Shown here in pieces: positions 8,500 through 18,304 of a DNA stretch of 64,000 nucleotides. Numbering within the stretch: position 1 is the first letter of the stretch; every line of letters begins with the position of its first letter. A model generated the notes under the pieces. The model was not told the DNA's origin and did no database searches. It saw only the letters and a program-made list of their open reading frames with translations. Origin of the DNA: Sporisorium sorghi (Eukaryota > Basidiomycota > Ustilaginomycetes > Ustilaginales > Ustilaginaceae); NCBI GenBank assembly GCA_023212695.1, contig JALCCG010000048.1, positions 39,220-103,219 of the forward strand, given 5' to 3'. Position numbers and translations under genes: made by a program.

Positions 8500-8551
8500 A
8501 AAGAGGAAGGCCTGGAAGCTCCGGTGGAACCGGGCCTTGGCCTTCCTCTTT
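8500..8551. terminator. Bidirectional terminator between mug and mqnD
   Basis: AAAGAGGAAGGCC (8500-8512) pairs perfectly with GGCCTTCCTCTTT (8539-8551), with A- and T-rich flanks for both orientations. Confidence 0.8.
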
Positions 8552-8565
8552 CCTAATGTTTGTTG

Positions 8566-9420
8566 TTATGGACGCTTCAGCAGGGCTGGATCGATTCGCG
8601 GTACAAGCCCTTCATCCGCCGCGCGATTCAACAGGGCCGAAATCGCTGCATAACCGTCTTCGCCAAGCTCTGCCGTAAATGGATTTACGTACAGATCAAT
8701 GTGGGCATCGGCTACGTCGGGGTCCATTTCCTGTGCATGCTGAAGGACATAGGCTCTGGATTCCTCAGGATGTTCCCAGGCGTATTCCACCGAGGAGCGA
8801 ATCCAGTTCGAGATCCTTGCCAGGTCCAGGGATCTGCGCGCTACAATGGCTCCCAGCGGAATCGGCAGATTCGTATCGGACTCCCACCAGCTGCCCAGAT
8901 CCGTCATCAGCTTCAATCCGTAAGATGGATAGGTAAAGCGTGCCTCGTGGATAACAAGCCCGGCATCGACAGCCCCATCCCGCACGGCAGGCATAATCTG
9001 ATCAAACGGCATGACCACGATTTCGCCGAGGCCACCCGGAATTTGCTGTGCCGCCCACAGACGGAACAACAGATACGCTGTGGAGCGTTCGCTTGGAACG
9101 GCTACCCGGCGGCCCGAGAGCGCAGCAGGACTGGCGGGGGTTCCTCCATCTGACAGCTTGTCCGCAGTCAGAACGAGCGGGCCGCAGCCGCGCCCGAGTG
9201 CTCCGCCGCACGGCAGCAGGGCATACTCGTCCAACACCCAGGGCAGCGCGGCATAGGATATTTTCAGAATATCTTGCTCTCGATCTTCAGCAGCCCAGTG
9301 GTTGGTCATATCGATATCCGCATAGGATATGTCAAGCTCGGGCGCATCGGGGATCAAGCCGTGTGCCAGGGCGTGGAATACAAATGTGTCGTTGGGACAT
9401 GGGGAAAAGGCGATTTTCAT
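8566..9420 (-). CDS. mqnD: 1,4-dihydroxy-6-naphthoate synthase (menaquinone, futalosine pathway)
   Basis: MqnD converts cyclic dehypoxanthine futalosine to 1,4-dihydroxy-6-naphthoate in the futalosine route to menaquinone. The 284-aa protein has the MqnA/MqnD periplasmic-binding-like fold without a signal peptide, begins MKIAFSPCPNDTFVFHALAHG (the family signature is SPCPNDTF) and carries the later VIHEARFTYPSYGLKLMTDLG segment typical of MqnD. Its start codon overlaps the stop of mqnB (ATGA), so the two are co-transcribed. The C-terminal KRP and a slightly GC-rich codon use are unremarkable. Confidence 0.92.
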   Translation of the reverse strand: MKIAFSPCPNDTFVFHALAHGLIPDAPELDISYADIDMTNHWAAEDREQDILKISYAALPWVLDEYALLPCGGALGRGCGPLVLTADKLSDGGTPASPAALSGRRVAVPSERSTAYLLFRLWAAQQIPGGLGEIVVMPFDQIMPAVRDGAVDAGLVIHEARFTYPSYGLKLMTDLGSWWESDTNLPIPLGAIVARRSLDLARISNWIRSSVEYAWEHPEESRAYVLQHAQEMDPDVADAHIDLYVNPFTAELGEDGYAAISALLNRAADEGLVPRIDPALLKRP

Positions 9421-10133
9421 CGTAACACCTCCGGTAGTAATGAGCTTGCGGTTTCAAGCGCCTGCAGCGCTTCTTTGATCTTCCATGCGCTGCGGTCCCG
9501 CGGACCGACCATGTTGGAGATGGAACGGATTTCGAGCACGGGGACGCCGGCGGCAGCGGCGGCCGTGGCGACGCCGAATCCTTCCATAGCCTCAGCGGCG
9601 GCGTTTGGCACCCGGTTGACCAGTCGTTCGGCCGAAGCCGCTGTTCCTGTGGTCGTGGAAACCGTGAGCACAGGACCGAGGGTTACGGCGGCACCGACCC
9701 GATTCAGGGCACCCGCAAGCTTGCGGGCGGACGCTGTATCCACTTGAATGCGGTCCGTACCGAAGCCGAGCTCCTGGACACTGCTGAAGCCGTCCTCGGT
9801 TTCGGATCCGAGATCTGCTGCAATGATGGCATCCGCAATGACAATGGAGCTGACTTCAGCCTGGCCGGCAAATCCGCCGGCAATACCTGCGCTGATGACA
9901 ACATCATAAGAGACCTGTATGAGCTGGCGGGCAGTCGCCGCAGCAGTGGCAGCGGGACCGACTCCTCCTGCAATAACATCAAATCCGCTTGCATGGCCCA
10001 GACCGCGCAGCACGGCATCTTTCTCGGCATCCACCGCCGTGACAATCAAGACACGCTGCGCAGGCGAATGTGGCGAGTTATACGTTTCGGCTGTCCTAAG
10101 AGCCGCCGAGTTTGATTGGGAATGATCCTGCAT
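9417..10133 (-). CDS. mqnB: Futalosine hydrolase
   Basis: MqnB, a nucleoside phosphorylase-like hydrolase that releases hypoxanthine from futalosine to give dehypoxanthine futalosine. The 238-aa protein has VLIVTAVDAEKDAVLRGL, the glycine-rich VISAGIAGGF, and the catalytic-region AAEAMEGFGVATAAAAAGVPVLEIRSISN, as in the MTAN/futalosine hydrolase family. About 25 non-conserved residues precede the domain; AAGGAG lies 10 nt ahead of the chosen ATG. It is the first gene of the mqnB-mqnD pair. The other pathway genes (mqnA, C, E) are not in the window. Confidence 0.9.
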   Translation of the reverse strand: MQDHSQSNSAALRTAETYNSPHSPAQRVLIVTAVDAEKDAVLRGLGHASGFDVIAGGVGPAATAAATARQLIQVSYDVVISAGIAGGFAGQAEVSSIVIADAIIAADLGSETEDGFSSVQELGFGTDRIQVDTASARKLAGALNRVGAAVTLGPVLTVSTTTGTAASAERLVNRVPNAAAEAMEGFGVATAAAAAGVPVLEIRSISNMVGPRDRSAWKIKEALQALETASSLLPEVLR

Positions 10134-10205
10134 GGTTTATAATCTCCTTCTTGGCAGTAACGCTAAACTTCTTATCCCTTACGTTATAACGTTCTTGCGG
10201 CTGTG

Positions 10206-10240
10206 TAAAGTCTTCCGTCCAGGTTGAGTCTGGACTTTAT
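10206..10240. promoter_or_regulatory. Inverted repeat between mqnB and the TetR-family gene
   Basis: GTCCAG (10217-10222) and CTGGAC (10230-10235) form a perfect 6-bp repeat with a 7-nt centre, and AAAG/CTTT flank it. It lies between divergent genes and could be the operator of the neighbouring TetR-type repressor. No test is possible from one copy. Confidence 0.3.
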
Positions 10241-10320
10241 GCAAGGACAGCTTTTACAATATGAAGTGTAATCAGCGTTAACTTACATACATCATGACTA
10301 AATTCGGAGGTTGGATAGCT

Positions 10321-10920
10321 TTGCGGAAGAAGGGTGCGAATGGACAAGAAAGCCGGGCAAGACTATTGATTGTTGCTGCCAGTGAATTTGCGAGGTCAGG
10401 ATACCATCAGACGAAAATTAGCAGCATCGTTTCCCGGGCAGGATTGACGCAGCCGTCATTCTATTTGTATTTTGAGAGCAAAGAGGCCATTTTTAAGGAG
10501 CTGGTTGAGAAATTTCGAACGAATCTTAAGACGCTGATCGAGGGCAGCAGAGTGGAAGGTGGGATTGATGAGGATGACGTGTCCAGCCGTCTGCTGGGCG
10601 TGCTAAGGGAGTTATTTGCGTTTCTTGCCAAAGACCCGGATCTGACGCAGATCGGTTTTTTTATCGGGGATGACTCGGCTATCGTCAAAGCTGAGATGGC
10701 AGAGATGCTGGAGCAATATTTGAAGGATGAGCAGCGGGATGGTCTCTTGGACCGTGAATGCGATATGCGCATCGTCGCGGAAAGCTTGGTGGGTGTCATC
10801 GAGAGGCTAACCGCTCAGCAGCTTCTGACAGAGAAACGGACTTCAGAGGATCTTGCGTGTCACGTGGTGAATCTATTCATGCACGGAATTCGAGAGGATC
10901 CGGTTAAGGGGTTTTCATAA
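10321..10920 (+). CDS. TetR/AcrR family transcriptional regulator
   Basis: A 199-aa regulator with an N-terminal helix-turn-helix (ARLLIVAASEFARSGYHQTKISSIVSRAGLTQPSFYLYFESKEAIFKEL) and a helical ligand domain. The TTG start (10321) is chosen because GGAGG ends 10 nt before it; the upstream ATG at 10294 would put that site inside the frame. The ligand is unknown. It is divergent from mqnB and is closed by its own terminator, so its target could be itself or a distant gene. Confidence 0.85.
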   Translation: MRKKGANGQESRARLLIVAASEFARSGYHQTKISSIVSRAGLTQPSFYLYFESKEAIFKELVEKFRTNLKTLIEGSRVEGGIDEDDVSSRLLGVLRELFAFLAKDPDLTQIGFFIGDDSAIVKAEMAEMLEQYLKDEQRDGLLDRECDMRIVAESLVGVIERLTAQQLLTEKRTSEDLACHVVNLFMHGIREDPVKGFS

Positions 10921-10972
10921 GGATATTGAAGCATTCCAGGCTGATAAGAGATGCTTGCAATGATAAAAAATA

Positions 10973-11015
10973 GGGCTGTCAAAGGTAGGGATACCTGTGG
11001 ACAGTCTGTTTTTTT
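10973..11015 (+). terminator. Terminator after the TetR-family gene
   Basis: GCTGTC (10975-10980) pairs with GACAGT (11000-11005), with an inner AGGTA/TACCT stem, followed by a T-run. Confidence 0.75.
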
Positions 11016-11088
11016 GTGGCTGCTACTTGTTTTTCTGATGGGGGGTTTGATCTTGTTCAAACAATTGCAGTATATTCTTAATACATTA

Positions 11089-11102
11089 TGTAACCGATTG
11101 CA
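11089..11102 (+). promoter_or_regulatory. cre-like site upstream of the XylFII-like gene
   Basis: TGTAACCGATTGCA matches the CcpA catabolite-response element consensus TGWNANCGNTNWCA at 13 of 14 positions. It is 45 nt upstream of the start codon, consistent with carbon catabolite control of the sugar-sensing operon. Confidence 0.6.
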
Positions 11103-11147
11103 GTTGGAATTGACATTACCTGGGATGGGGAATCGGGGGCGTTTTTT

Positions 11148-12155
11148 ATGAAGAAAATGATGCTGGTGTACGCTGCTCTTATTTTGGCTTTTCTGACATA
11201 CGTGTTTATGTACCGATTGGAGGATCGGCGCACTTCGGCATGGGAGGAGGGAGGGCTGCACGGCAGCATAGGCGAGAATTATGTCATGGTGACCTTTCAA
11301 TCGGGCATGGAGTATTGGAAAAACATTCTGAAGGGCTTCGAGGACGGAGGGGACGCTCTCGGCGTGTCCGTGGATTACCGCGGCTCTACGCAATATGACG
11401 TGGAGGAGCAGATCACTGTACTGGAACAGGTCATCGCCAAGCGGCCTGCCGGCATTGCCTTGTCAGCCATTGATTCCAAGGCGCTTACGTCTACAATCAA
11501 TAAGGCAGTGGATGCCGGTATTCCGGTCGTGCTGTTTGACGCGGACGCGCCTGACAGCAACGCATATTCTTTTTTGGCGACTAACAATTACGAGGCTGGT
11601 GTTGCAGCTGCGGATAAAATGGCTCAGTTGTTAGGCCGTGAAGGAGAGGTCGGGATCATCACCCAGCCCGGACAGCAGAATCATGATGACCGCTCGGAGG
11701 GTTTCCGGGAAACTTTGACCCAGAGATATCCGGCCATGACGGTAGCGGAGGTCAAGGAAGGGAAGGGCGATACGCTCGTAGCCAAAGGAGCCGCCGCCGA
11801 CATGCTGGACAAGCACCCTAATCTCAAGGGAATTTTCGTGACGGAGGCCAGCGGCGGGATGGGGGTAGCGGATGCCGTGATTGGCGCGGATAAAACCGGA
11901 GAGGTCGCCATCATCGGATTCGATACAAATAAAGGGACACTCGACCGGATCTCCGATGGTACCATTGCGGCAACGATTGCACAGGGAACGTGGAATATGG
12001 GGTATTGGTCCCTGCAGTATTTGTTTCATCTGCACCACGGACTAACCGTGCCGGCTCCGACCCTCGGCAATGATGTCTCTCCGCTTCCCACCCGGGTGGA
12101 TACCGGGATTTCGATTGTGACCCGAGAGAATGTGAATGATTATTATGCGAAATAG
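11148..12155 (+). CDS. Membrane-anchored sugar-binding protein, sensor component (XylFII-like)
   Basis: A periplasmic-binding-protein family 1 (RbsB/XylF-like) protein of 335 aa. It has an uncleaved-looking N-terminal anchor (MMLVYAALILAFLTYVFMY) and no lipobox. The binding domain runs from about residue 45 (VMVTFQSGMEYWKNILKGFEDGG) through IAKRPAGIALSAIDS, VVLFDADAP and AIIGFDTNKGTLDRISDG. Its gene overlaps that of the downstream sensor kinase by 20 nt, as in Clostridium XylFII-LytS-YesN systems, where such a protein binds xylose and activates the kinase. It is therefore called as a signalling, not a transport, component; the sugar could be another pentose or hexose. Confidence 0.8.
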   Translation: MKKMMLVYAALILAFLTYVFMYRLEDRRTSAWEEGGLHGSIGENYVMVTFQSGMEYWKNILKGFEDGGDALGVSVDYRGSTQYDVEEQITVLEQVIAKRPAGIALSAIDSKALTSTINKAVDAGIPVVLFDADAPDSNAYSFLATNNYEAGVAAADKMAQLLGREGEVGIITQPGQQNHDDRSEGFRETLTQRYPAMTVAEVKEGKGDTLVAKGAAADMLDKHPNLKGIFVTEASGGMGVADAVIGADKTGEVAIIGFDTNKGTLDRISDGTIAATIAQGTWNMGYWSLQYLFHLHHGLTVPAPTLGNDVSPLPTRVDTGISIVTRENVNDYYAK

Positions 12156-14079
12156 AAATGAAATGGAGTCCTGGCGAGAAGGCTTGCTGCGCTGGCTGCG
12201 ATTTGGAGACCTGCCGCTGAGATACAAGCTGGTCATCCTGTTTCTCATGATTGGTATTCTGCCATCGATTGCACTGGGCGTGCTGGTCAATTGGACAGTC
12301 AACCGTATCGTGGACCAACAAGTCACCTCCAATACCATTCAATTGATCGGGAAAGTCAATCAAACTCTGGACAATGATATGGAAAATCTTCAGAATATCA
12401 CTTATTTGATCGGGTTTGACCAGCGGATCGAGCGGTTCCTGAATGGTGATATTCAAGGGGACCGACCGGCAGCTGAAGCCGGAGGCGGAAGCAGAGCCCT
12501 TTCTCAGCCCTCTCAGGTGAAGCAGGACAACGAGGAGAACTACGAAATCAAGCGCTATCTCCAAGGCTACACAACGCTGTATCCGGAAATCGCGTCCATC
12601 CTTCTGGTTAATCGCGAAGGAGAGTATATCAGCAACGAGATGTACGCCCGCAGCCCGGGGAGTTTAACCGGGGAAGCTTGGTATCGGGAGGCCGTTTTGA
12701 ACGAGGGAATTTTTACGGTGCTCGGACATCCGGTCGACCGCAAGGTGACCACCCATGTTCATTATGGCGACGAAGAGCTGGTGTCGGTTGTGCGTTCGTT
12801 TGTGGACCCGGATACAAGGGAAGTGACCGGAGCGGTATTGATCGACTTGAAGCTGCGGGCCGTGGCGAGAGCGGTGCGGGATGTCACGCTTGGCAAAAGC
12901 GGATATTTGATGGTCACGGAAGCGGGCGGCTCAAGCATCTACACACCGGAGGATTCATTAATTCCGGCCATTCCGCCTTCATGGCTCCCGGATAAGGAAG
13001 GCGGCGCGGTGATTCGTGAGGTAAATGGAGAACGGCTGCAATTGATTTACGGCACGTCTTCTTTTACCGGTTGGCGGACAATCGGCGTATTCCCGACCAG
13101 CGAATCGGTGTATGAGGTCCGGGAAATCCGATTTTACATGATTTGTTTCTTGTTTGTGGTGTGTCTCTTTGGCGTCGCCGCATCTTATACACTCTCCCAG
13201 TCGATATCAAGACCGATCTGGCAGCTGATGTCGTTCATGCAAAAAGCGGAATCCAGGGACCTGACGATCCGTTACTGGGGAAATCGACAGGATGAGGTAG
13301 GTATGCTGGGGCGAAGTTTTAACCGGATGCTGCAGCAAATCCGCAAACTGATGAAGCTGAGCGAGCTGCGCGAACAGCAGAAGCGGGAAGCTGAGCTTCG
13401 CAGCCTTCAGGCCCACATTAGGCCGCATTTTCTGTACAATACGCTGGATACCATTCATTGGATGGCCCGCAAGAAAGGGGCGGACGATGTATCCGATTTG
13501 GTGGAATCCTTGTCAAGGCTGTTTCGGATCGGTCTCAGCAAAGGGGATGACATCATTCCCATGCCCGACGAATGGATGCATATCAGCAGTTACCTGCAAA
13601 TCCAGAAAACGCGTTACCGGGACAGGCTGCAGGTGGAGATGTATGTGTCTCCTGAGGCCGAGAAGCTGTACGTCCTGAAGCTGCTGCTGCAGCCGATGGT
13701 GGAAAATGCGATATACCACGGGATAAAAGCCCGCCGAGGACCGGGACGCATCTGCATCAAAGCGAAGGTGAGCGAAGATGTTCTATTCCTATCCATTCAG
13801 GATGACGGGGCAGGCATGGCACCGGAGCGGCTTGCGGAGCTCCGCAAACAGCTTGCTGATCCCGTAGCGGCCATGGAGGGACATTCAGAGCAAGGGACTG
13901 GCCGAAGTCGCAGTTACGGCATGCTGAATGTTCAGGCTCGCCTCAGGCTGACGTTTGGCCACAAGTATGGAATCACATTGGAGAGCACAGAAGGCAAGGG
14001 GACGAGGGTGATCATTGCGCATCCGCTGCTGCATACCCTTCCCTCTTCATCTGGGCATGATGGGAGCGACAGTTTATGA
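12136..14079 (+). CDS. LytS/YesM-type sensor histidine kinase
   Basis: Membrane sensor kinase, 647 aa. Two membrane segments (about 33-55 and 333-355) flank an extracytoplasmic Cache-like domain. A HAMP linker follows, then the His_kinase domain with LQAHIRPHFLYNTLDTIHW (phospho-accepting His within PHFLYN) and an ATPase domain with LLLQPMVENAIYHGI and DDGAGM. It shares 20 nt with the sensor-protein gene upstream and overlaps the response-regulator start by ATGA. It should phosphorylate that regulator when the binding protein senses sugar. ATGs at 12145 and 12163 are alternative starts. Confidence 0.88.
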   Translation: MIIMRNRNEMESWREGLLRWLRFGDLPLRYKLVILFLMIGILPSIALGVLVNWTVNRIVDQQVTSNTIQLIGKVNQTLDNDMENLQNITYLIGFDQRIERFLNGDIQGDRPAAEAGGGSRALSQPSQVKQDNEENYEIKRYLQGYTTLYPEIASILLVNREGEYISNEMYARSPGSLTGEAWYREAVLNEGIFTVLGHPVDRKVTTHVHYGDEELVSVVRSFVDPDTREVTGAVLIDLKLRAVARAVRDVTLGKSGYLMVTEAGGSSIYTPEDSLIPAIPPSWLPDKEGGAVIREVNGERLQLIYGTSSFTGWRTIGVFPTSESVYEVREIRFYMICFLFVVCLFGVAASYTLSQSISRPIWQLMSFMQKAESRDLTIRYWGNRQDEVGMLGRSFNRMLQQIRKLMKLSELREQQKREAELRSLQAHIRPHFLYNTLDTIHWMARKKGADDVSDLVESLSRLFRIGLSKGDDIIPMPDEWMHISSYLQIQKTRYRDRLQVEMYVSPEAEKLYVLKLLLQPMVENAIYHGIKARRGPGRICIKAKVSEDVLFLSIQDDGAGMAPERLAELRKQLADPVAAMEGHSEQGTGRSRSYGMLNVQARLRLTFGHKYGITLESTEGKGTRVIIAHPLLHTLPSSSGHDGSDSL

Positions 14080-15290
14080 ATAAGGCATACCAGGTACTGA
14101 TTGCTGACGATGAACCGATTATCCGAGAGGGAATCCGGGATGCTGTGGATTGGGCGTCACTGGGCATGGAGGTGGCAGCCGAGGCGGAGGACGGCGAGGA
14201 AGCGCTGGAGCTGGCGCTTGGCCGGCCTATTGATATCATGCTGGTTGACATGAATATGCCGTTTATGGACGGCATTGCCCTCATGAGGCGAATGAAGAAG
14301 GAGCGTCCCGAATGCCGGTTCGTCATTATTACCGGTCATGATGAATTCGCGTATGCACAGGAAGCGATCCGGCTCGGGGTGAAGGACTACATATTGAAGC
14401 CCGTGAATGCACAGCATCTGGTCCAGGTGCTGGGAAGCGTGCGGGACGAGCTGGACGATCGGCAGATTCAGGAGGATTATCTGAAGAAGGCATCCGAGCA
14501 GATCGAGAAGAACATACCGCTGCTGCGGGAGCGTTTTCTCCTCGAGTGGATTCACGGCCTGCTGGATGAGGAGGAGGCGCCGGGGCAGCTTGATTTTCTC
14601 GGTTTGCCGCCCTGCCGCCCCTCCCAGGTCGGCATCGCACGATGGCCGGAGCTGAATACGCCGCAGCCCTTGATGAAGGAAAGCGACCGGCAGCTCTACT
14701 TGTTTGCGATGGAGAATATTATATCCGAGCTGCTTCACCCTGCCCCTCACATTCTGTTCCGCGATCATGCCGGATGGATCGGAATCTGTATATGGGGAGA
14801 ACCCGCGCTTGAACTGGCTGCCGATGCAGAGCAAACGATTCAGAAGTACTTGAAGCTGACGGTAAATGTTCACATGGAACCCGTGCAGGAAGGAGCTGAA
14901 TCGATTGCGGCTGCCTATGAGGCGTGCCGGGAAGGGGTATTCCGGGAGGCTCAGCTCTCTCCGCTGGTGCGGCGAGCAAGGCAGCTGATCCAGGAACAAT
15001 ACGCCGTGCGGGAGCTGACCCTGGAGTCTTTTGCGCATTCTCTGCTGGTTTCCCCGGTTTATTTAAGCCGTACTCTAAAAAAAGAGCTGGGAATGTCGTT
15101 TGTGGCTTTTATTACCCAGACACGCATTCGAAAAGCCATCCAGCTGCTGAATTCCACCGATCTGAGCATTCACGACATTGCCGAGCAGGTCGGGTATGAC
15201 AGCCAGCACTATTTCAGTACGGCATTTAAGAAGGTGATGGGCGTTTCGCCTAACGGCTACCGCAAGGGAGCGGCGTTTCAGGAGCAGTGA
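14076..15290 (+). CDS. YesN-type AraC-family response regulator
   Basis: A 404-aa response regulator. The N-terminal receiver has the acidic pair in VLIADDEPIIREG, the phospho-acceptor Asp in IMLVDMNMPFMDG (about residue 54) and Lys in DYILKPVN. A middle linker of about 150 residues leads to a C-terminal AraC double helix-turn-helix (LTLESFAHSLLVSPVYLSRTLKKELGMSF ... SIHDIAEQVGYDSQHYFSTAFKKVMGVSPNGYRK). It is translationally coupled to the kinase. The likely target is the importer operon starting at 15637, by analogy with XylFII-LytS-YesN control of xylFGH. Confidence 0.9.
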   Translation: MNKAYQVLIADDEPIIREGIRDAVDWASLGMEVAAEAEDGEEALELALGRPIDIMLVDMNMPFMDGIALMRRMKKERPECRFVIITGHDEFAYAQEAIRLGVKDYILKPVNAQHLVQVLGSVRDELDDRQIQEDYLKKASEQIEKNIPLLRERFLLEWIHGLLDEEEAPGQLDFLGLPPCRPSQVGIARWPELNTPQPLMKESDRQLYLFAMENIISELLHPAPHILFRDHAGWIGICIWGEPALELAADAEQTIQKYLKLTVNVHMEPVQEGAESIAAAYEACREGVFREAQLSPLVRRARQLIQEQYAVRELTLESFAHSLLVSPVYLSRTLKKELGMSFVAFITQTRIRKAIQLLNSTDLSIHDIAEQVGYDSQHYFSTAFKKVMGVSPNGYRKGAAFQEQ

Positions 15291-15356
15291 GCTGACGCTG
15301 CAGTCTTGAAGCAGTATGTGTAGAGGCCGACTCCGGCAGGATCAGGGTTCACGAAG

Positions 15357-15384
15357 GACGACCAATCAGGGTCGTCTTTTTTTT
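15357..15384 (+). terminator. Terminator of the sensor/kinase/regulator operon
   Basis: GACGACC (15357-15363) pairs with GGTCGTC (15370-15376), followed by eight T residues. It separates the regulatory operon from the importer operon. The remaining 250 nt before 15637 hold the cre-like site and presumably the YesN-dependent promoter. Confidence 0.85.
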
Positions 15385-15592
15385 GTTTGCCTGGACCATG
15401 ATCCGTCTTATCGTCTGACAACGTAGGTAGGTAGGGTGGATTTGCACAGCTTCACAGACAAGCGGCCGGGACGAATTCATGTTATCAGCAACAAAAGTAT
15501 GAAATTTATAAAAAAGGTTGTTTTCGTGGAAAGACCGCTTCATTGAGGAAGTGTATCCTTTTTAGTACAGAGAGGCTTTGGAAAGTCGGATT

Positions 15593-15606
15593 TGTAAGCG
15601 CTCTCG
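15593..15606 (+). promoter_or_regulatory. cre-like site upstream of the importer operon
   Basis: TGTAAGCGCTCTCG matches TGWAARCGYTWNCW at 12 of 14 positions, with the central palindrome AGCGCT intact. It lies 30 nt before the importer start codon, a position suited to CcpA repression. Confidence 0.55.
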
Positions 15607-15636
15607 ATTCAACTTTTCGGAAAGGGGAACACACCG

Positions 15637-16722
15637 ATGAAGAGAGGAATGTTAGGGGGGCTTATCGTGGCGCTGCTGCTGGCCCTGACGGCCTGCAACC
15701 TCGCCGAAAGTCAAACCGGGGACGCTCAGAAGGGATATGTCGGTCTTGCCATGCCAACCAAATCCTCCGAGCGCTGGGTGGCTGACGGGAAGAATATGGA
15801 GCGGATTTTTCAGGAAAAAGGATATAAAACCGATCTTCAATTTGCCGAAGACGTCATTGAAAATCAGATTTCGCAAATCGAGAACATGATTACTAAAGGG
15901 GTCGACGTTATTGTGATTGCTTCCATTGATGGCAATACGCTGACCGACGTCATTAAGAAGGCCCATGATCAGGGAATCAAGGTCATTGCATATGACCGGC
16001 TGATCCGCAACACCGAGCATTTGAGTTATTATGCCACCTTTGACAATTTTCAGGTCGGGGTTCAGCAAGCTTCCTACATTGAGAAAAAGCTTGGCTTGAA
16101 GGAAGGGAAGGGGCCGTTCAATATTGAGCTGTTCGGCGGATCGCCGGACGATAACAATGCTTACTTCTTCTATGACGGGGCGATGTCCGTCCTGAAGCCC
16201 TACATGGACTCAGGTAAGCTTGTGGTGCGGAGCAAACAGACAACGATGGCCCAGATTGCTACGCTGCGCTGGGACGGTGCGCTGGCCCAATCGCGGATGG
16301 ATAACCTGATCAGTGCCAACTATTCCAGCGAAAATCTGGATGCGGTGCTGTCACCCTATGACGGGATCAGCATCGGTATTATCTCTTCACTCAAAGGCGT
16401 AGGTTATGGAACAACGGGCAAGCCGCTGCCGGTCATTACGGGCCAGGATGCGGAGCTGGCCTCCATCAAGTCGATTGTAGCCGGTGAACAGACGCAGACC
16501 GTGTTTAAGGATACCCGGCAGCTTGCTGAGCAGGCGGTCAAGATGGCGGAGAGTGTGCTGAAGGGACAAGAGGCTGAGGTCAACGATACCGAATCGTACG
16601 ACAACGGTATTAAGGTCGTTCCGGCTTATCTCCTGCCGCCTGTATCCGTGGATGCTTCCAACGTGGAGAAAGAGGTTGTGGAGACGGGATATTACTCGAA
16701 GGAAGAAATCGGATTGAAATAG
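15637..16722 (+). CDS. Sugar-binding lipoprotein of an ABC importer (XylF/ChvE-like)
   Basis: Substrate-binding lipoprotein, 361 aa. The signal peptide ends at a lipobox (LTAC, Cys20), and the type I binding fold follows with [47 protein letters not shown] and [22 protein letters not shown]. These segments are characteristic of the multiple-sugar binding protein ChvE and of XylF. AAAGGGG lies 9 nt ahead of the ATG. It is the first gene of a three-gene importer operon and differs from the upstream sensor in carrying a lipobox. Likely ligands are xylose, arabinose, glucose or galactose; the motifs do not decide. Confidence 0.88.
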   Translation: MKRGMLGGLIVALLLALTACNLAESQTGDAQKGYVGLAMPTKSSERWVADGKNMERIFQEKGYKTDLQFAEDVIENQISQIENMITKGVDVIVIASIDGNTLTDVIKKAHDQGIKVIAYDRLIRNTEHLSYYATFDNFQVGVQQASYIEKKLGLKEGKGPFNIELFGGSPDDNNAYFFYDGAMSVLKPYMDSGKLVVRSKQTTMAQIATLRWDGALAQSRMDNLISANYSSENLDAVLSPYDGISIGIISSLKGVGYGTTGKPLPVITGQDAELASIKSIVAGEQTQTVFKDTRQLAEQAVKMAESVLKGQEAEVNDTESYDNGIKVVPAYLLPPVSVDASNVEKEVVETGYYSKEEIGLK

Positions 16723-16769
16723 TATCGGGGTCGCTATGAAGAAACAAAACGATGGGAAGGTGAAGCCTT

Positions 16770-18302
16770 ATGTCAGAGTACATTCTTGAAATGCGAAACA
16801 TTACGAAAGCGTTTCCCGGTGTGAAGGCGCTGGGCAATGTGAACTTGAAGGTGCGCGAGGGCGAGATCCACTCCTTGTGCGGGGAGAATGGAGCAGGCAA
16901 ATCGACCCTGATGAAGGTGCTGAGCGGCGTATACCCGCACGGCACGTATGAGGGCGACATTCTGTTCCAAGGCACGGTGTGTGAATTCAAGGACATCAAG
17001 CAAAGCGAGGAACTGGGCATTGTCATCATCCATCAGGAGCTTGCATTGATTCCTTATTTGTCGATTGCCGAGAATATATATCTGGGCAACGAACGGGCCG
17101 AGAAGGGGATCATGAACTGGAACGAGACCATGACGGGAGCAAGGGAACTGCTGGATATGGTGGGGCTCAGTGAGAATCCGAATACGCAGGTTGGCAGCAT
17201 CGGCGTTGGCAAGCAGCAGCTGGTCGAAATTGCGAAGGCCTTATCCAAGAAGGTGAAGCTGCTTATTCTTGACGAGCCGACAGCGGCGCTCAATGAGGAC
17301 GATAGCGAGAATCTGCTGGAGCTGATGCTGGAGTTCAAGAGGCAGGGGATTTCCTGCATCCTCATCTCCCATAAATTGAACGAAGTATCGAAGGTCTCGG
17401 ACTCTGTCACCATTCTGCGCGATGGTCAAACCATCGAAACGCTGAATATGAAGGGTGGCGAGGTGGACGAGGACCGGATTATCCGCGGGATGGTCGGCCG
17501 GGATTTGACGAACCGTTATCCGGAGCGGATTCCGAAGATCGGGGAAATTATCCTGGAGATTAAGGACTGGACGGTGTATCACGAGCTGCAACCAGGCCGA
17601 AAAGTAATTGACAACGTAAGTTTGAATATCCGCCGGGGGGAAGTCGTGGGCATTGCCGGGCTGATGGGCTCCGGCCGGACCGAGCTTGCGATGAGTATTT
17701 TCGGCAGAGCTTACGGCAGGAATATTACCGGGACACTTCAGAAAGACGGCAAGGATATCCGAAATCACTCCATTACCGAGGCGATAGAGAACGGCTTTGC
17801 TTACGTGACGGAGGACCGTAAAGAATACGGCCTGATCCTGATGGACGATATCAAGCGCAACATCTCGCTTACCGGATTGCCCAAGCTGGCCAGGAACATG
17901 GTCATAGATGATCGGGAAGAAATACTTGTGGCGGAGGACATGCGGAAGAAACTCAAGATTAAAACGCCGAACATTCTGCAGAAGACGGGGAACCTCAGCG
18001 GGGGTAACCAGCAGAAGGTGGTCTTGAGCAAATGGATCTATTCCGAGCCGGATATTCTGATTCTGGATGAGCCAACCCGCGGGATTGACGTCGGGGCGAA
18101 ATACGAGATTTATGCAATCATCAACCAGCTTGCGAATGAAGGCAAGGGCGTGCTTGTCATTTCCTCGGAGCTGCCCGAAATTTTGGGGATCTGCGACCGG
18201 ATCTATGTCATGAGCGCGGGACGGATGACCGGAGAAGTCAGCAGAGAGCAGGCTTCACAGGAAACCTTGATGAGATACATGACCAAGAATGGAGGGGCAT
18301 AA
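16770..18302 (+). CDS. Sugar ABC importer dual ATPase (XylG/GguA-like)
   Basis: Cytosolic energising subunit, 510 aa, made of two ATP-binding cassettes in tandem. The first has Walker [10 protein letters not shown] (about residue 36) and Walker [12 protein letters not shown]; the second lacks a canonical Walker A (GLMGSGRTE) but has [14 protein letters not shown] and [14 protein letters not shown], the usual pattern in the RbsA/XylG/MglA group. Its gene is 47 nt after the binding-protein gene and 2 nt before the permease gene. The best family match from motifs is the XylG/GguA (mmsA) subgroup. Confidence 0.9.
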   Translation: MSEYILEMRNITKAFPGVKALGNVNLKVREGEIHSLCGENGAGKSTLMKVLSGVYPHGTYEGDILFQGTVCEFKDIKQSEELGIVIIHQELALIPYLSIAENIYLGNERAEKGIMNWNETMTGARELLDMVGLSENPNTQVGSIGVGKQQLVEIAKALSKKVKLLILDEPTAALNEDDSENLLELMLEFKRQGISCILISHKLNEVSKVSDSVTILRDGQTIETLNMKGGEVDEDRIIRGMVGRDLTNRYPERIPKIGEIILEIKDWTVYHELQPGRKVIDNVSLNIRRGEVVGIAGLMGSGRTELAMSIFGRAYGRNITGTLQKDGKDIRNHSITEAIENGFAYVTEDRKEYGLILMDDIKRNISLTGLPKLARNMVIDDREEILVAEDMRKKLKIKTPNILQKTGNLSGGNQQKVVLSKWIYSEPDILILDEPTRGIDVGAKYEIYAIINQLANEGKGVLVISSELPEILGICDRIYVMSAGRMTGEVSREQASQETLMRYMTKNGGA

Positions 18303-18304
18303 GC

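Noticed and set aside
14157..15038. 293-codon minus frame inside the YesN-type regulator
   Set aside because: Overlaps an unambiguous response regulator in antisense and has no family features.
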